A DNA stretch of 58,867 nt from Acidimicrobiia bacterium (GCA_022825005.1 JAJDYU010000066.1:1-58867); one strand, 5' to 3'; shown: positions 1 to 8,360, counted from the stretch's first letter. Notes: generated by a model from the letters alone, not told the origin. A program made the numbers and translations.

Positions 1-1033
1 GGGCGAAGAAGAAGGTCAGGTACAGCACGAAGGCGGTGAGCTCACCGGGGGTCAGGCTCCCGTTGATCACCATGGTCCCGCCGATCACCACGAGGAGGGC
101 CTGGCCGATGATCACAATGGCCTCGGTGGTGGGGGCGTAGATGGACGCGGCCCGCACTCCGGCCAAGTTGGCGTCTTTGTGCCGCCCCACCACGTTGTTG
201 TGGTGGACCACGTTGTGGCGGCGGCGATTGAGAGCGGTGATCACTCGGATGCCGGCCAGGCTCTCCTGCAGATCGGCCAGCACATCAGCGATGCGGTCTC
301 GAACCAGCCCGTAGTACAGGTTGGACACCCTCCGGAACCAGATGCTGAGCACGAACGTGCCCGGTACCACGATCACGAGGGTCAGCACCGCCAGCAGCGG
401 GTTCAGATAGAACAGCACGCCAGTGATCACCACCAGCACCAGCGTTTGCACCGCGAAGTTCACCAGGCCCTCCTGGAACAGCACGGTCAGGGCCTCGATG
501 TCGCTGGTCATGCGGGTCATCAGCACCCCCGCCTTCTCCCTGGTGAAGAAGTCCAGCGAAAGTCGCTGGTAGTGGGAGAACACCCGCATCCGCAGGGCGT
601 ACATCAGCCGCTCGCCCAGCTTGCCGGTATAGCGGATGCGCAAAGACGAGCTGAAGGCATGGGCCACCACCGTGCTCAAGAACACGGCGGCCACAACCAA
701 GAGCACCTGGAGGTTGCCCGACCGCACGCCGTGGTCGATGCCGATCTGGGCCAGCAGCGGGCCCGTCTGCATCATGGCCGACTCGATCACCACCAACAGC
801 AGCGCGATGGCCAACTGGCGGCGGAAGGGCCACAGCAGAGTGCGCAGGGTGAGGGGAGGGTCGGCGGGCTGGCGGTGGCTGAAGTCGACATCGACCGGGG
901 GATAGTCCGGCTCCTTCCTCAGCACCTCCTCCACCTGGACACGCAGGTTGCCGGGCACTCCGGCATGGGGGAGTCCGGCGTCGCGGGCCGCGCTCTGGGC
1001 CTGGGGCCCGCCGAAATACCCACCCCAGCCCAT
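1..1033 (-). CDS. ABC exporter half-transporter, transmembrane part (partial, runs off the window)
   Basis: Reading the minus strand from an ATG at 1033 gives 344 uninterrupted residues that run off the left edge, so the nucleotide-binding domain lies outside the window. After a roughly 60-residue hydrophilic N-terminus comes a type I ABC exporter membrane domain. The family features visible are the FFTREKAGVLMTRMTSDIE stretch after the second helix, several long hydrophobic helices, and the ESLAGIRVI coupling segment. Its ATG overlaps the TAA of the upstream ABC gene (TAATG), so the two are co-translated. They most likely form a heterodimeric exporter, this subunit being the expected partner of the degenerate one upstream. 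The substrate is unknown. Confidence 0.88.
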   Translation of the reverse strand, partial: MGWGGYFGGPQAQSAARDAGLPHAGVPGNLRVQVEEVLRKEPDYPPVDVDFSHRQPADPPLTLRTLLWPFRRQLAIALLLVVIESAMMQTGPLLAQIGIDHGVRSGNLQVLLVVAAVFLSTVVAHAFSSSLRIRYTGKLGERLMYALRMRVFSHYQRLSLDFFTREKAGVLMTRMTSDIEALTVLFQEGLVNFAVQTLVLVVITGVLFYLNPLLAVLTLVIVVPGTFVLSIWFRRVSNLYYGLVRDRIADVLADLQESLAGIRVITALNRRRHNVVHHNNVVGRHKDANLAGVRAASIYAPTTEAIVIIGQALLVVIGGTMVINGSLTPGELTAFVLYLTFFFA

Positions 1034-2952
1034 TAGCGACCGTTCCAAGAAGTCATGAGACCGTCGCCGTTGCCCGAAACGTCGTCTGATCCTTCGTCGC
1101 TGTGACGGGCCAGGATCTCCACATAGTGGGGATCGGTGGCCAACAGCTCGGCGTGGGTGCCCATGTTGGCCACCCTGCCCTGATCGATCACCACCACCCG
1201 CTCGGCCAGGCTGATGGTGGAAAGGCGGTGGGCGATGATGATGGTGGTGCGATTGTCCATCAGCTCTTGCAGGGCGTTGTGGATGGCCTCCTCCACGGTC
1301 ACGTCGATGGCGCTGGTGGCGTCGTCCAGCACCAGCACCTTGGGATTGGCCAAAAGCGTCCGGGCGATGGCGATGCGCTGGCGCTGGCCACCCGACAGGG
1401 TGTAGCCCCGCTCGCCCACCACCGAGTCGTAGCCGTGGGTCAATTCGCTGATGAAGCCATGGGCCTGGGCCGCCACCGCGGCGGTGACGACATCGGAGCG
1501 GGATGCGTCGGGGCGGCCGTAGGCGATGTTGTCGTGGACCGACGCCGAGAACAGGAACGGCTCGTCCAGCACCAGCCCCACGGTGTGGCGCAGGCTTCGC
1601 AAAGTCACATCCCTAACGTCGAGCCCGTCGACGCGAACCGAGCCTCCGTCCACGTCGTAGAACCGGTCTAGAAGCCGGGCCACGGTCGACTTGCCGGATC
1701 CCGTGCTGCCCACGATGGCCACCCGCTCGCCTGGCTCTATGTGCAGGGTGAAGTCGTCGAGCACTGGGGTGTCTGGGTTGTAGCCGAAGCTGACCTGCTC
1801 GAAGTCCACCTGCCCTCGGGGGTCGACGATGTCCACCGCCGTTGGGGAGTCGACGATCTCGGGCGCCTCGTCGAGGATCTCATAGATGCGCTGGGCCGCG
1901 GCGCTGGCCCGCTGGCCCTGCATGAGCATGAACCCCGCCATGCGGAAGGGAACCTGGAGCATGATCACGTAGGCGCTGAACGCCAGCAGCGTCCCGATCG
2001 ACACCACTCCCTCGATGGCCAGCCAGCCGCCGTAGAGCACCACCATGGCGGTGCCCAGTCGGGGCAGCGACTCGATGAGGGGATTCCAGCGGGATCGGCT
2101 GTTGGCGATCTCCACGTTGGTCCACTGGATGCGCTGGGCCGACCGGCCCAAAAGGGCGATCTGGCGCTCTTCGGCGGCGAAAGACTTCACCACTCGGGTG
2201 CCGTTCACGTTCTCGTCCACGATGGTGGCCAAATCGGCCATGCGGGCCTGCGTCACCCACGACAGCGGGAATACCTGATTGCGGAACTTCAGGCCGAACC
2301 AGTACACGCCGGGCAGCGGGGCCAGGGCCACCAGCGCCAGCCAGGGGTGGACGTACAGCATGAACCCCAGTGCCATCACGAACATGAGCACGTTCATGCT
2401 GACGAGTGGTCCGAAGGCGAGCAGCAGTTGCAGCGATCGGATGTCGCTGTTGGCCCGGGAGATGACCTCTCCCGACTGGGTGCGGTCGTAGTACGAGAAC
2501 GACAACCGGGTCAGGTGCTCGTACATGATGGCCCGCAGGTCGGTCTCCACGTTCCAGCCCAGCTTGAACAGCTGGTAGCGGTAGACCCCGCCGAAGACCA
2601 GCCTCCCGACTCCGAAGGCGGCGGTGAGACCGAACACGATCCACAGTGCCTGGCGGTTGCCCTCGATGGCCGCGTCCACCGCCGAGCGGCCCAAGGCCGG
2701 GACTGCGGCCTGGATGGCCAGTGCCACCACTCCGGTGACCACACCGATCAGCATTGTCCGGCGGTAGGCCCTGACCAATGGCCAGAGCCGCTTCATCCAG
2801 CCCTTGGTTTTGTCGGGGTCGATGCCTGCCGGGGGCGGGTCGTAATGGGCCGCCACCGCGACCGGCTCAAAGTCGGGCGCGCTAGCTCGCGCCCCTGTGT
2901 CGTCCGGGTCGAAATCAGGGGATCCGACTGGTCCGACGTCGATCGCGGTCAC
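1033..2952 (-). CDS. ABC exporter half-transporter with degenerate ATPase site
   Basis: A 639-residue fused membrane plus ATPase protein with a GTG start that overlaps the MarR stop by 4 nt. The first 50 residues are hydrophilic, the exporter membrane domain spans about 55-350, and the nucleotide-binding domain about 380-615. Walker A is GSTGSGKST (415-423), the signature is LSGGQRQR (519-526) and the H-loop is IIAHRLST (His575). Two catalytic positions are altered. The Walker B glutamate is Asp (VLDDATS, Asp544) and the Q-loop glutamine is Asp (VLDEPFLF, Asp463). Heterodimeric exporters of the TM287/288 and BmrCD kind carry one such non-hydrolysing site, which fits pairing with the adjacent subunit. 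Substrate unknown. Confidence 0.92.
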   Translation of the reverse strand: MTAIDVGPVGSPDFDPDDTGARASAPDFEPVAVAAHYDPPPAGIDPDKTKGWMKRLWPLVRAYRRTMLIGVVTGVVALAIQAAVPALGRSAVDAAIEGNRQALWIVFGLTAAFGVGRLVFGGVYRYQLFKLGWNVETDLRAIMYEHLTRLSFSYYDRTQSGEVISRANSDIRSLQLLLAFGPLVSMNVLMFVMALGFMLYVHPWLALVALAPLPGVYWFGLKFRNQVFPLSWVTQARMADLATIVDENVNGTRVVKSFAAEERQIALLGRSAQRIQWTNVEIANSRSRWNPLIESLPRLGTAMVVLYGGWLAIEGVVSIGTLLAFSAYVIMLQVPFRMAGFMLMQGQRASAAAQRIYEILDEAPEIVDSPTAVDIVDPRGQVDFEQVSFGYNPDTPVLDDFTLHIEPGERVAIVGSTGSGKSTVARLLDRFYDVDGGSVRVDGLDVRDVTLRSLRHTVGLVLDEPFLFSASVHDNIAYGRPDASRSDVVTAAVAAQAHGFISELTHGYDSVVGERGYTLSGGQRQRIAIARTLLANPKVLVLDDATSAIDVTVEEAIHNALQELMDNRTTIIIAHRLSTISLAERVVVIDQGRVANMGTHAELLATDPHYVEILARHSDEGSDDVSGNGDGLMTSWNGR

Positions 2953-3404
2953 TGCCGAGTCTCCTGCGCGGCGCGGTGGCGGTTCAACGCCTCATTCCAA
3001 AGGGCCAGCCCGTCAATCGCCTGATCGAACTGGTCTTCTTCGAGCTGGGCGGCGATCCCGGTGATCCGCTCGGCTACTGCGGCGTCGGCTACGGCCAGCG
3101 CTTTCCGCCCGGCCTCGGTCAGCTCGTGGGCAACTTTGCGGCGGTCGGCCGGGTCGGATTTCCGCTGGAGCAAACCCCGCCGCTCCAGCCCGTCGGCCAG
3201 CGCAGTGACGCTGGGCCGACTCACCGCCAGCCGCCCGGCCACGGCCGAAGCGGCCGCGTTTCCTTCCGAAAGGAACAGCAGCAGGCGATACTGGGAGGGT
3301 GACAAGTCCAGGTCCCCCAGCGCCACCGCCACTTGGCGGGCGAGGCGCGTCGCCGCCCGAGCCGCTTCCAGCGAGACAGTGGAAGGCGATTGTTTGAGAC
3401 TCAC
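2949..3404 (-). CDS. MarR-family transcriptional regulator
   Basis: A winged-helix regulator of about 151 residues with the MarR pattern LSPSQYRLLLFL, the recognition helix region RPSVTALADGLERRGLL, and a wing with DPADRRK. I chose the GTG at 3404 because AGAGAG lies about 9 nt before it. An in-frame ATG at 3440 would add 12 residues with no visible ribosome site. Its stop overlaps the GTG of the ABC exporter gene, so regulator and exporter form one operon. By family precedent it would repress that operon and respond to a small ligand, possibly an exported compound (inference). An inverted repeat overlaps its start region, consistent with autoregulation. Confidence 0.85.
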   Translation of the reverse strand: MSLKQSPSTVSLEAARAATRLARQVAVALGDLDLSPSQYRLLLFLSEGNAAASAVAGRLAVSRPSVTALADGLERRGLLQRKSDPADRRKVAHELTEAGRKALAVADAAVAERITGIAAQLEEDQFDQAIDGLALWNEALNRHRAAQETRQ

Positions 3405-3422
3405 ATGTTTAGTCTCTCTAAA
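3396..3422. promoter_or_regulatory. Candidate MarR operator (nested inverted repeats)
   Basis: Two overlapping dyads lie at the MarR start codon in the divergent gap: GAGACT (3396-3401) with AGTCTC (3411-3416), and TTTAG (3408-3412) with CTAAA (3418-3422). MarR proteins commonly bind such palindromes at their own promoter. No experimental support is available from sequence alone. Confidence 0.4.
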
Positions 3423-3484
3423 GAATATGACCGATGCCAAGCCCTGTGCCTGGTAGTCGCCCTATTCCCGGCATTTGGTAGCTC

Positions 3485-4813
3485 ATGAGCTGGACCACCT
3501 CAGCAGGCCTGGCGGCCGCCGCGCTCCTGATCGGGGCCAACGCGGTTTTCGTGGCCGTCGAGTTCGCCCTGATAGCCGTAGACCGGATTCGCATCGAGCG
3601 GCTGGCCGCCGAGGGCCGACGGTCGGCGCGGACCACCTTGTCGCTGCTCAAAACCCTGTCGTTCCAATTGTCCGGGGCGCAGTTCGGCATCACCGTCACG
3701 TCGCTGGCGCTGGGCTTCATCGCCCGGCCGTCCATCGCCGAGGCCCTGGAGCCGGTGGCTGAACGCATTTCCGAGGGGGCTGCCACCGGGTTGTCCATCG
3801 CCGCCGCGCTGATCATCGCCGTGGTCGTCCAGATGGTCTTGGGGGAGTTGGTGCCCAAGACCTTGGCTATTGCCCGCCCGCAGCCCACGGCCATGCGCTT
3901 GGCCGCCCCCATGAAGGGCTTCACCGCAGTCACCCAACCCTTCATCCGCCTGTTGGACGGTTCGGCCAACAGGATTGTCTCTCGATTTGGGATCGAGCCT
4001 GCTGAAGAACTGAGCGAGGCCCGATCCCGCGAGGAACTGGCCTGGCTTATCCGATCCTCGGGCCAAGAGGGGTCGATGCGCCCGGCCCGAGCTCGCCTGT
4101 TGACCCGGGCGATTCGCTTTGCCGACCACGACGCCGCCGACGTGCTGGTTCCCCGGGTATCGGTGATCGCCATCGAGCAGCACCAATCGGTGGCCGACCT
4201 GGTCTCGCTGTCCAGCCAGACGGGGTATTCCCGCTTTCCGGTCATCGGCGCCGACATCGACGATGTAGTAGGCGTGGCCTTGGTCAAGAACGTGTACGAG
4301 GTGCCGTCTGGAGAGTGGCCCTCAACACCGGTGTCCGCAATCATGCGGTCGCCGCTGGTCGTGCCCGAGACCCGGGATCTGCGCTCCCTGCTCTTGGATA
4401 TGAGATCCCAGCGAAGCCCCTTGGCCGTGGTCTTGGACGAGCACGGCGGCACCGCGGGCATCGTCACCCAGGAGGACTTGGTGGAGGAGATCGTGGGGGA
4501 GATCGCCGACGAGCACGACGACACTGAGCCCCCGGCTGTGGCTCGCGAGGCCGGGGAACTAGTTGTCCAAGCCGGGATCCATCCCGACGAGTTGGAGGAT
4601 ATGACCGGGCTGCGCGTTCCCGACGGCGACTACGAAACCCTGGCTGGATTCATCTTGGACCATCTTCAGCGAATCCCCGCCGCGGGCGAGGTTTTTCGCT
4701 TTCAGGGCTGGGAGTTCCAGATCGAGTCAATCGACCGGAACCGCATCGACGCCGTCCGCTTGCGCTGGGTGACCTCCGGCCACCCAGCCCATCCGAATCG
4801 AGCAGGCCAGTGA
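3485..4813 (+). CDS. CNNM/CBS/CorC-domain membrane protein (hemolysin-related family)
   Basis: A 442-residue integral membrane protein. The N-terminal DUF21/CNNM domain (about 1-190) shows the family hallmarks AVFVAVEFALIAVDRIRIE and VLGELVPKTLA. A pair of CBS domains follows (about 205-335, ending GTAGIVTQEDLVEEIVGEI), then a C-terminal CorC/HlyC transporter-associated domain (about 350-430). Relatives such as CorC/YfjD/MpfA take part in magnesium or cobalt homeostasis, and the 'hemolysin' name is historical. It starts divergently from the MarR gene. Its stop overlaps the start of a second paralogue by 4 nt (GTGA), so the pair is co-translated. Confidence 0.9.
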   Translation: MSWTTSAGLAAAALLIGANAVFVAVEFALIAVDRIRIERLAAEGRRSARTTLSLLKTLSFQLSGAQFGITVTSLALGFIARPSIAEALEPVAERISEGAATGLSIAAALIIAVVVQMVLGELVPKTLAIARPQPTAMRLAAPMKGFTAVTQPFIRLLDGSANRIVSRFGIEPAEELSEARSREELAWLIRSSGQEGSMRPARARLLTRAIRFADHDAADVLVPRVSVIAIEQHQSVADLVSLSSQTGYSRFPVIGADIDDVVGVALVKNVYEVPSGEWPSTPVSAIMRSPLVVPETRDLRSLLLDMRSQRSPLAVVLDEHGGTAGIVTQEDLVEEIVGEIADEHDDTEPPAVAREAGELVVQAGIHPDELEDMTGLRVPDGDYETLAGFILDHLQRIPAAGEVFRFQGWEFQIESIDRNRIDAVRLRWVTSGHPAHPNRAGQ

Positions 4814-5865
4814 CCGCGCTGTACATCATCGTTGCGGTGGTATTGCTGGTGGCCAACGCCGGGTTTGTGGCGGTGGAGTTCGCTCTAATTGCCGCCCGTC
4901 GGTCCCGCCTGGAGCCGTTGGCCGAGGCTGGCAACCGCCGAGCCCGGATGACGTTGACGGCCATGAGCGATCTCAACCGGCAGTTGGCCGGGGCCCAGCT
5001 CGGCATCACCATGGCATCGCTGGGATTGGGCTTTGTGGCTGAGCCGGCAGTGGCCCGCCTAATCGAGCGAGCGGTGGAGTCCTTCGTCCATCTGCCCTCG
5101 GGGGCGCTGCACACCATCTCGTTCGCGGTTTCGCTGACCCTGGTGGTGTACCTGCACATGGTGCTGGGGGAGATGGTTCCCAAGAACATCGCCTTGGCCG
5201 GGGCCGAGCGCACTGCGATGTGGCTGGCCCCGGTGAATCGCATCTATGCCATCGTCTTCGGTCCGCTCATCGGGCTGTTGAACCGCCTGAGCCGGGGGAT
5301 TGTCCGCCTGTGCGGCGTGGAGCCAGTGGACGAGCTGCCCACCGCCCGCACGCCCCAGGAGTTCGCTGCTTTGGTGGAGCATTCGGCGGCGGAGGGGCTG
5401 TTGGACGAATTCGACCGGACGCTGCTGTCCAGCGCGCTGGAGCTGGCCGCTCGACCGGTGCGGGCCGTGATGGTGCCTCGCGAGCGGATCGTGGCGGTGG
5501 AGAGGGAGGCCACTGTGGACGAGGTTCTCGATGTGATGAACGCCAGCGGCCACTCCCGGGTCTTGGTCCAGAACGGATCACCCGATCAAGTGGTCGGGTT
5601 CGTCCATGCCAAGGACCTCCTCGAAATGTCCAGTGCTCGGGCATCGCTGCCCCTCGGTGACGAGCTGATCCGGGTTGTTCCCGCCATCGAGGAGGAAACC
5701 TCGTTGGAAGGCGCGCTTGTGCTGATGCAGGGCAGCCGACGCCATCTGGCCGTCGTCCGTCAGGGGGCCCACCGCCGCACTGTCGGCCTGGTCACCCTGG
5801 AAGATGTGCTGGAAGTGCTGGTCGGCGATCTCTTCGACGAGACCGACCGGGCGCAGGGGCCATAA
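4810..5865 (+). CDS. CNNM/CBS-domain membrane protein lacking the CorC C-terminal domain
   Basis: A 351-residue paralogue of the upstream gene with a GTG start overlapping its stop. It has the DUF21/CNNM domain (AGFVAVEFALIAARRSRLE, VLGEMVPKNIALA) and a CBS pair ending in TVGLVTLEDVLEVLVGDLFDE. It stops there, so the CorC/HlyC domain present in its neighbour is absent. The absence looks natural rather than a frameshift, because the frame closes cleanly after the CBS pair. Two-gene arrays of this family are common in actinobacteria, and a mixed dimer is plausible (inference). Ion specificity cannot be read from the sequence. Confidence 0.88.
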   Translation: MTALYIIVAVVLLVANAGFVAVEFALIAARRSRLEPLAEAGNRRARMTLTAMSDLNRQLAGAQLGITMASLGLGFVAEPAVARLIERAVESFVHLPSGALHTISFAVSLTLVVYLHMVLGEMVPKNIALAGAERTAMWLAPVNRIYAIVFGPLIGLLNRLSRGIVRLCGVEPVDELPTARTPQEFAALVEHSAAEGLLDEFDRTLLSSALELAARPVRAVMVPRERIVAVEREATVDEVLDVMNASGHSRVLVQNGSPDQVVGFVHAKDLLEMSSARASLPLGDELIRVVPAIEEETSLEGALVLMQGSRRHLAVVRQGAHRRTVGLVTLEDVLEVLVGDLFDETDRAQGP

Positions 5866-5866
5866 T
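5861..5866 (+). promoter_or_regulatory. Candidate -10 box, leaderless start
   Basis: CATAAT lies 6 nt before the ATG at 5873, which would place the transcription start at or next to the start codon. No Shine-Dalgarno sequence is present. The box overlaps the upstream TAA stop. Confidence 0.4.
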
Positions 5867-5872
5867 GGCGGC

Positions 5873-6781
5873 ATGAAATTCTGGTGCGTTACCGCGTTCA
5901 TGAAGAGCACCGAACTGGTGCCCATTGCCCAAATGGTGGATGAAGCCGGGTATCACGGGATGGTGCTGTCAGATCACATCTTCTATCCCCAAGACCTCAA
6001 GAGCCCCTACCCCTACTCGCCCTACGAGGACGGCCGACCCATCTGGGATCCCGAGACGTCTTGGCCCGACACCTGGGTCACCATCGGAGCCATGATCGGG
6101 GCCACCGAGCGCCTGCACTTCTCCAACAACATCTACATAGCCCCCAACCGCCCCATTCTGGCGGTGGCCAAGCAAGTCTCGACCGCCGCAGTGATCTCTG
6201 GCGACCGAGTGGCGTTGGGCATGGCTGCGGGCTGGATGCGCGAGGAGTTCGAGCAGATGGGACAGGACTTCGACAATCGCGGCCCCCGCACCAACGAGAT
6301 GATCGAAGCACTGCGGGAGCTTTGGAAGCCGGGCTGGGTGGAGTTCCACGGCGAGTTCTACGACATCCCGCCGATGATGATGGGACCGGCCCCCGATCAG
6401 CCCATACCCATCTTCACCGGGGGACACTCTGGACCGGCGCTGCGCCGGGCGGCCCGCCACGCCGACGGCTGGGTGGGCAATGCCTACGACTGGGACACTC
6501 TGGCCGGCATCGTGGCCCGATTGCGGACGCTCCTGGCTGAAGAGGGCCGGGCCGACGATCACTTTGAGATCATCTCCGGCTTCTACGAGCCGCCATCTCT
6601 AGACCTCTACCGCCGAGCAGAGGAGGAGTTGGGCATAACCGGGTTGTACGCCCTTCCTTGGGCGGAACTCGAAGATGTCAGCACCGACAACCGGGCAGGT
6701 CTTTTGGAAAACGCATCTGCCTATCGCGACGCCATCAACCGCTTCGCCGACGACTACGTTCTCCCCCTGGCCGACGGCTAG
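5873..6781 (+). CDS. LLM-class (F420-dependent type) oxidoreductase
   Basis: A 302-residue luciferase-like (alpha/beta) TIM-barrel flavin/F420 oxidoreductase. Family features are VDEAGYHGMVLSDHIFYP near the N-terminus, VALGMAAGWMREEFEQMG (the glycine-rich segment with conserved GW..EEF), and IPIFTGGHSGPALRRAARHADGWVG. I set the start at ATG 5873 because upstream in-frame residues read back into the previous gene without homology. The physiological substrate is unknown. F420 rather than FMN is favoured because an NADPH:F420 reductase gene lies less than 2 kb downstream and the actinobacterial members are mostly F420 enzymes (inference). Confidence 0.85.
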   Translation: MKFWCVTAFMKSTELVPIAQMVDEAGYHGMVLSDHIFYPQDLKSPYPYSPYEDGRPIWDPETSWPDTWVTIGAMIGATERLHFSNNIYIAPNRPILAVAKQVSTAAVISGDRVALGMAAGWMREEFEQMGQDFDNRGPRTNEMIEALRELWKPGWVEFHGEFYDIPPMMMGPAPDQPIPIFTGGHSGPALRRAARHADGWVGNAYDWDTLAGIVARLRTLLAEEGRADDHFEIISGFYEPPSLDLYRRAEEELGITGLYALPWAELEDVSTDNRAGLLENASAYRDAINRFADDYVLPLADG

Positions 6782-6793
6782 GCCAATCGAGAA

Positions 6794-6858
6794 TCAGGCG
6801 ACCATTGCGTGGGAGCCGGGCTCATCGGCGGGCTTAGGCGCCCATTGCGTGGTAGCCG
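6794..6858. repeat. 40-bp-spaced duplication of the fabI 3' end
   Basis: Positions 6794-6818 and 6834-6858 are near-identical 25-mers (three differences) offset by exactly 40 bp. The second is the true fabI terminus (minus strand, ...HAMGA then TAA). The first is a downstream copy that would read ...HAMVA then TGA. It fills most of the 52-bp gap between two convergent genes. Confidence 0.8.
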
Positions 6859-7601
6859 CCGTCCACGTGGAGCATCTCGCCGGTGGTCATGGGGAACCAG
6901 TCCGACAAGAGCGCGACTGCGGCCTTGGCCACCGCTGAGCTGTCCTTGACGTCCCAGCCCAGCGGGGCCTGGGCGGCCCAGGAGTCCTCGAAAACCTCGA
7001 AGCCGGGAATGGAGCGTGCCGCCATGGTTCGCACCGGGCCGGCAGCCACCAGATTCACCCGGATGCCCTGGTCGCCCAGCGAGCGGGCCAGATAGCGGGC
7101 GGTGGACTCGAAGGCAGCTTTGGCCACCCCCATCCAGTTGTAGAAAGGCCAGGCCACGGTGGCATCGAAGTCCAGCCCCACGATCGAGCCGCCGTCGTCC
7201 ATAAGCGGCACGACCACCTCGGCCAGGGTCTTGAGCGAATAGGCCGAGATCTCCAGAGCTACCTTTACGTCGTCCCACCCGGCGGCCATGAAGTCTTCGC
7301 CCAAACACACTTCGGGGGCGAAACCAATGGCATGCACGGCACCGTCCACCGATCCCCAACGTTCGGCCAGATCGTCTCTCAGGGCGGCCGGGTGGTCGGG
7401 GTCGGTCACATCGAAGGCCAGCACCGGCGGGGAGCCCGGTAGCTTGCGGGCGGTGCGCTCGGTGAGGCTGAGCCCCCTTCCCGCGCCGGTCAGCACCAAC
7501 TCGGCGCCCTGGGCCGCGGCCAGCGAGGCGATCCCGTAGGCCAGCGACGCGTCGGTCAACACCCCGGTGACCAGAATCCGTTTCCCATCGAGGAGTCCCA
7601 T
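6834..7601 (-). CDS. fabI: InhA-like enoyl-[acyl-carrier-protein] reductase (NADH)
   Basis: A 255-residue short-chain dehydrogenase that catalyses the last step of fatty-acid elongation, trans-2-enoyl-ACP to acyl-ACP. It resembles mycobacterial InhA strongly: GVLTDASLAYGIA at the dinucleotide fold, WDDVKVALEISAYS, and the catalytic block YNWMGVAKAAFES with Tyr154 and Lys161 in the InhA Tyr158/Lys165 spacing, then NLVAAGPVRT. The InhA Ser94 position, normally HSIGF, is Ala here (HAIGF, Ala91). It is a single minus-strand gene between plus-strand genes, with no Shine-Dalgarno before its ATG. A mycolate role is not implied, since no mycolate genes are visible. Confidence 0.92.
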   Translation of the reverse strand: MGLLDGKRILVTGVLTDASLAYGIASLAAAQGAELVLTGAGRGLSLTERTARKLPGSPPVLAFDVTDPDHPAALRDDLAERWGSVDGAVHAIGFAPEVCLGEDFMAAGWDDVKVALEISAYSLKTLAEVVVPLMDDGGSIVGLDFDATVAWPFYNWMGVAKAAFESTARYLARSLGDQGIRVNLVAAGPVRTMAARSIPGFEVFEDSWAAQAPLGWDVKDSSAVAKAAVALLSDWFPMTTGEMLHVDGGYHAMGA

Positions 7602-7670
7602 GATCGTTGGAGGCTACTCGCCTCGGCGCGGCTGTCGTTATCCCATGTGGGTTCGGGAGTGCACCTCCTA

Positions 7671-7676
7671 TACCGT
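7671..7676 (+). promoter_or_regulatory. Candidate -10 box, leaderless start of npdG
   Basis: TACCGT lies 7 nt before the ATG at 7684 in the divergent gap after fabI. There is no ribosome-binding site, so a leaderless transcript is likely. Confidence 0.4.
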
Positions 7677-7683
7677 TAGGCCG

Positions 7684-8349
7684 ATGCGAATCGGGATACT
7701 GGGAGGCACAGGTCCGGCGGGCAGCGCCCTGGCCGTCCGCTTGGCATCGGTGGGATTCGAAACCGTGATGGGGTCGCGCTCGGCCGAGCGGGCCAGCGAA
7801 ATCTGCGATCGCTTGAAGGCCGAGTGGCCCGACCACAAGCTCCCCCTGAGCGGCGCAGCCAACCCCGCCGCCGCGGCATGCGACGTGGTTGTGGTGGCCA
7901 CCCCGTGGGACGCCGCCGCGTCCACCGCAGCCACGGTGGCCGACGAACTGGCCGGCAAGGTGGTCATCAGCATGGCCAACGCCCTGGCCAAGATGGGCCG
8001 AGAGTTCCAGCCACTGGTGCCGTCGCGGGGCTCGATTGCCGGTGCGGTGCAGGCGGCGGTTCCCCAAGCCCTGGTCTCGGGTGCCCTCCACCATGTGCCC
8101 GCCCATGATCTGGGCGACCTCAATAGGCCGGTGGACTGCGATGTGCTGGTGTGCTCTGACCATTCCGAGGCCACCGCCACCACCATGGAAATCATGAACA
8201 AGCTCCCCGGTGCCAGGGCCCTCGACGCCGGTGCGCTGTCGTACGCCAGCCCGGTAGAGGCTTTCACCGCGGTGCTGCTGCAACTCAATGTCCGTTACAA
8301 GAGCAGGGTCGCAGTCCGCTTCACCGGGTTGGGCCTCGAAGACGGCTGA
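7684..8349 (+). CDS. npdG: NADPH-dependent F420 reductase
   Basis: A 221-residue Rossmann protein of the F420H2:NADP+ oxidoreductase family, which moves hydride between NADPH and coenzyme F420. The N-terminus MRIGILGGTGPAGSALA is the dinucleotide-binding loop. GSRSAERASE follows the second strand, where the arginine and serine fit NADP phosphate binding. VVVVATPWDAA and a C-terminal helix with LDAGALSYASPVEAFTAVLL match the family. Start ATG 7684 places the glycine loop at residue 7, as in relatives. It probably supplies reduced F420 for enzymes such as the LLM-class protein upstream. The name is from family resemblance. Confidence 0.85.
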   Translation: MRIGILGGTGPAGSALAVRLASVGFETVMGSRSAERASEICDRLKAEWPDHKLPLSGAANPAAAACDVVVVATPWDAAASTAATVADELAGKVVISMANALAKMGREFQPLVPSRGSIAGAVQAAVPQALVSGALHHVPAHDLGDLNRPVDCDVLVCSDHSEATATTMEIMNKLPGARALDAGALSYASPVEAFTAVLLQLNVRYKSRVAVRFTGLGLEDG

Positions 8350-8360
8350 GGCCGTCGGCC

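Noticed and set aside
179..1036. Long plus-strand open frame, His/Gln-rich
   Set aside because: It is antisense to the ABC exporter membrane domain, has extreme composition and no domain. Such shadows are expected in GC-rich DNA.
1741..3024. 427-codon plus-strand open frame
   Set aside because: It lies antisense to the complete ABC exporter gene and is His/Gln/Gly-rich with no recognisable motif.
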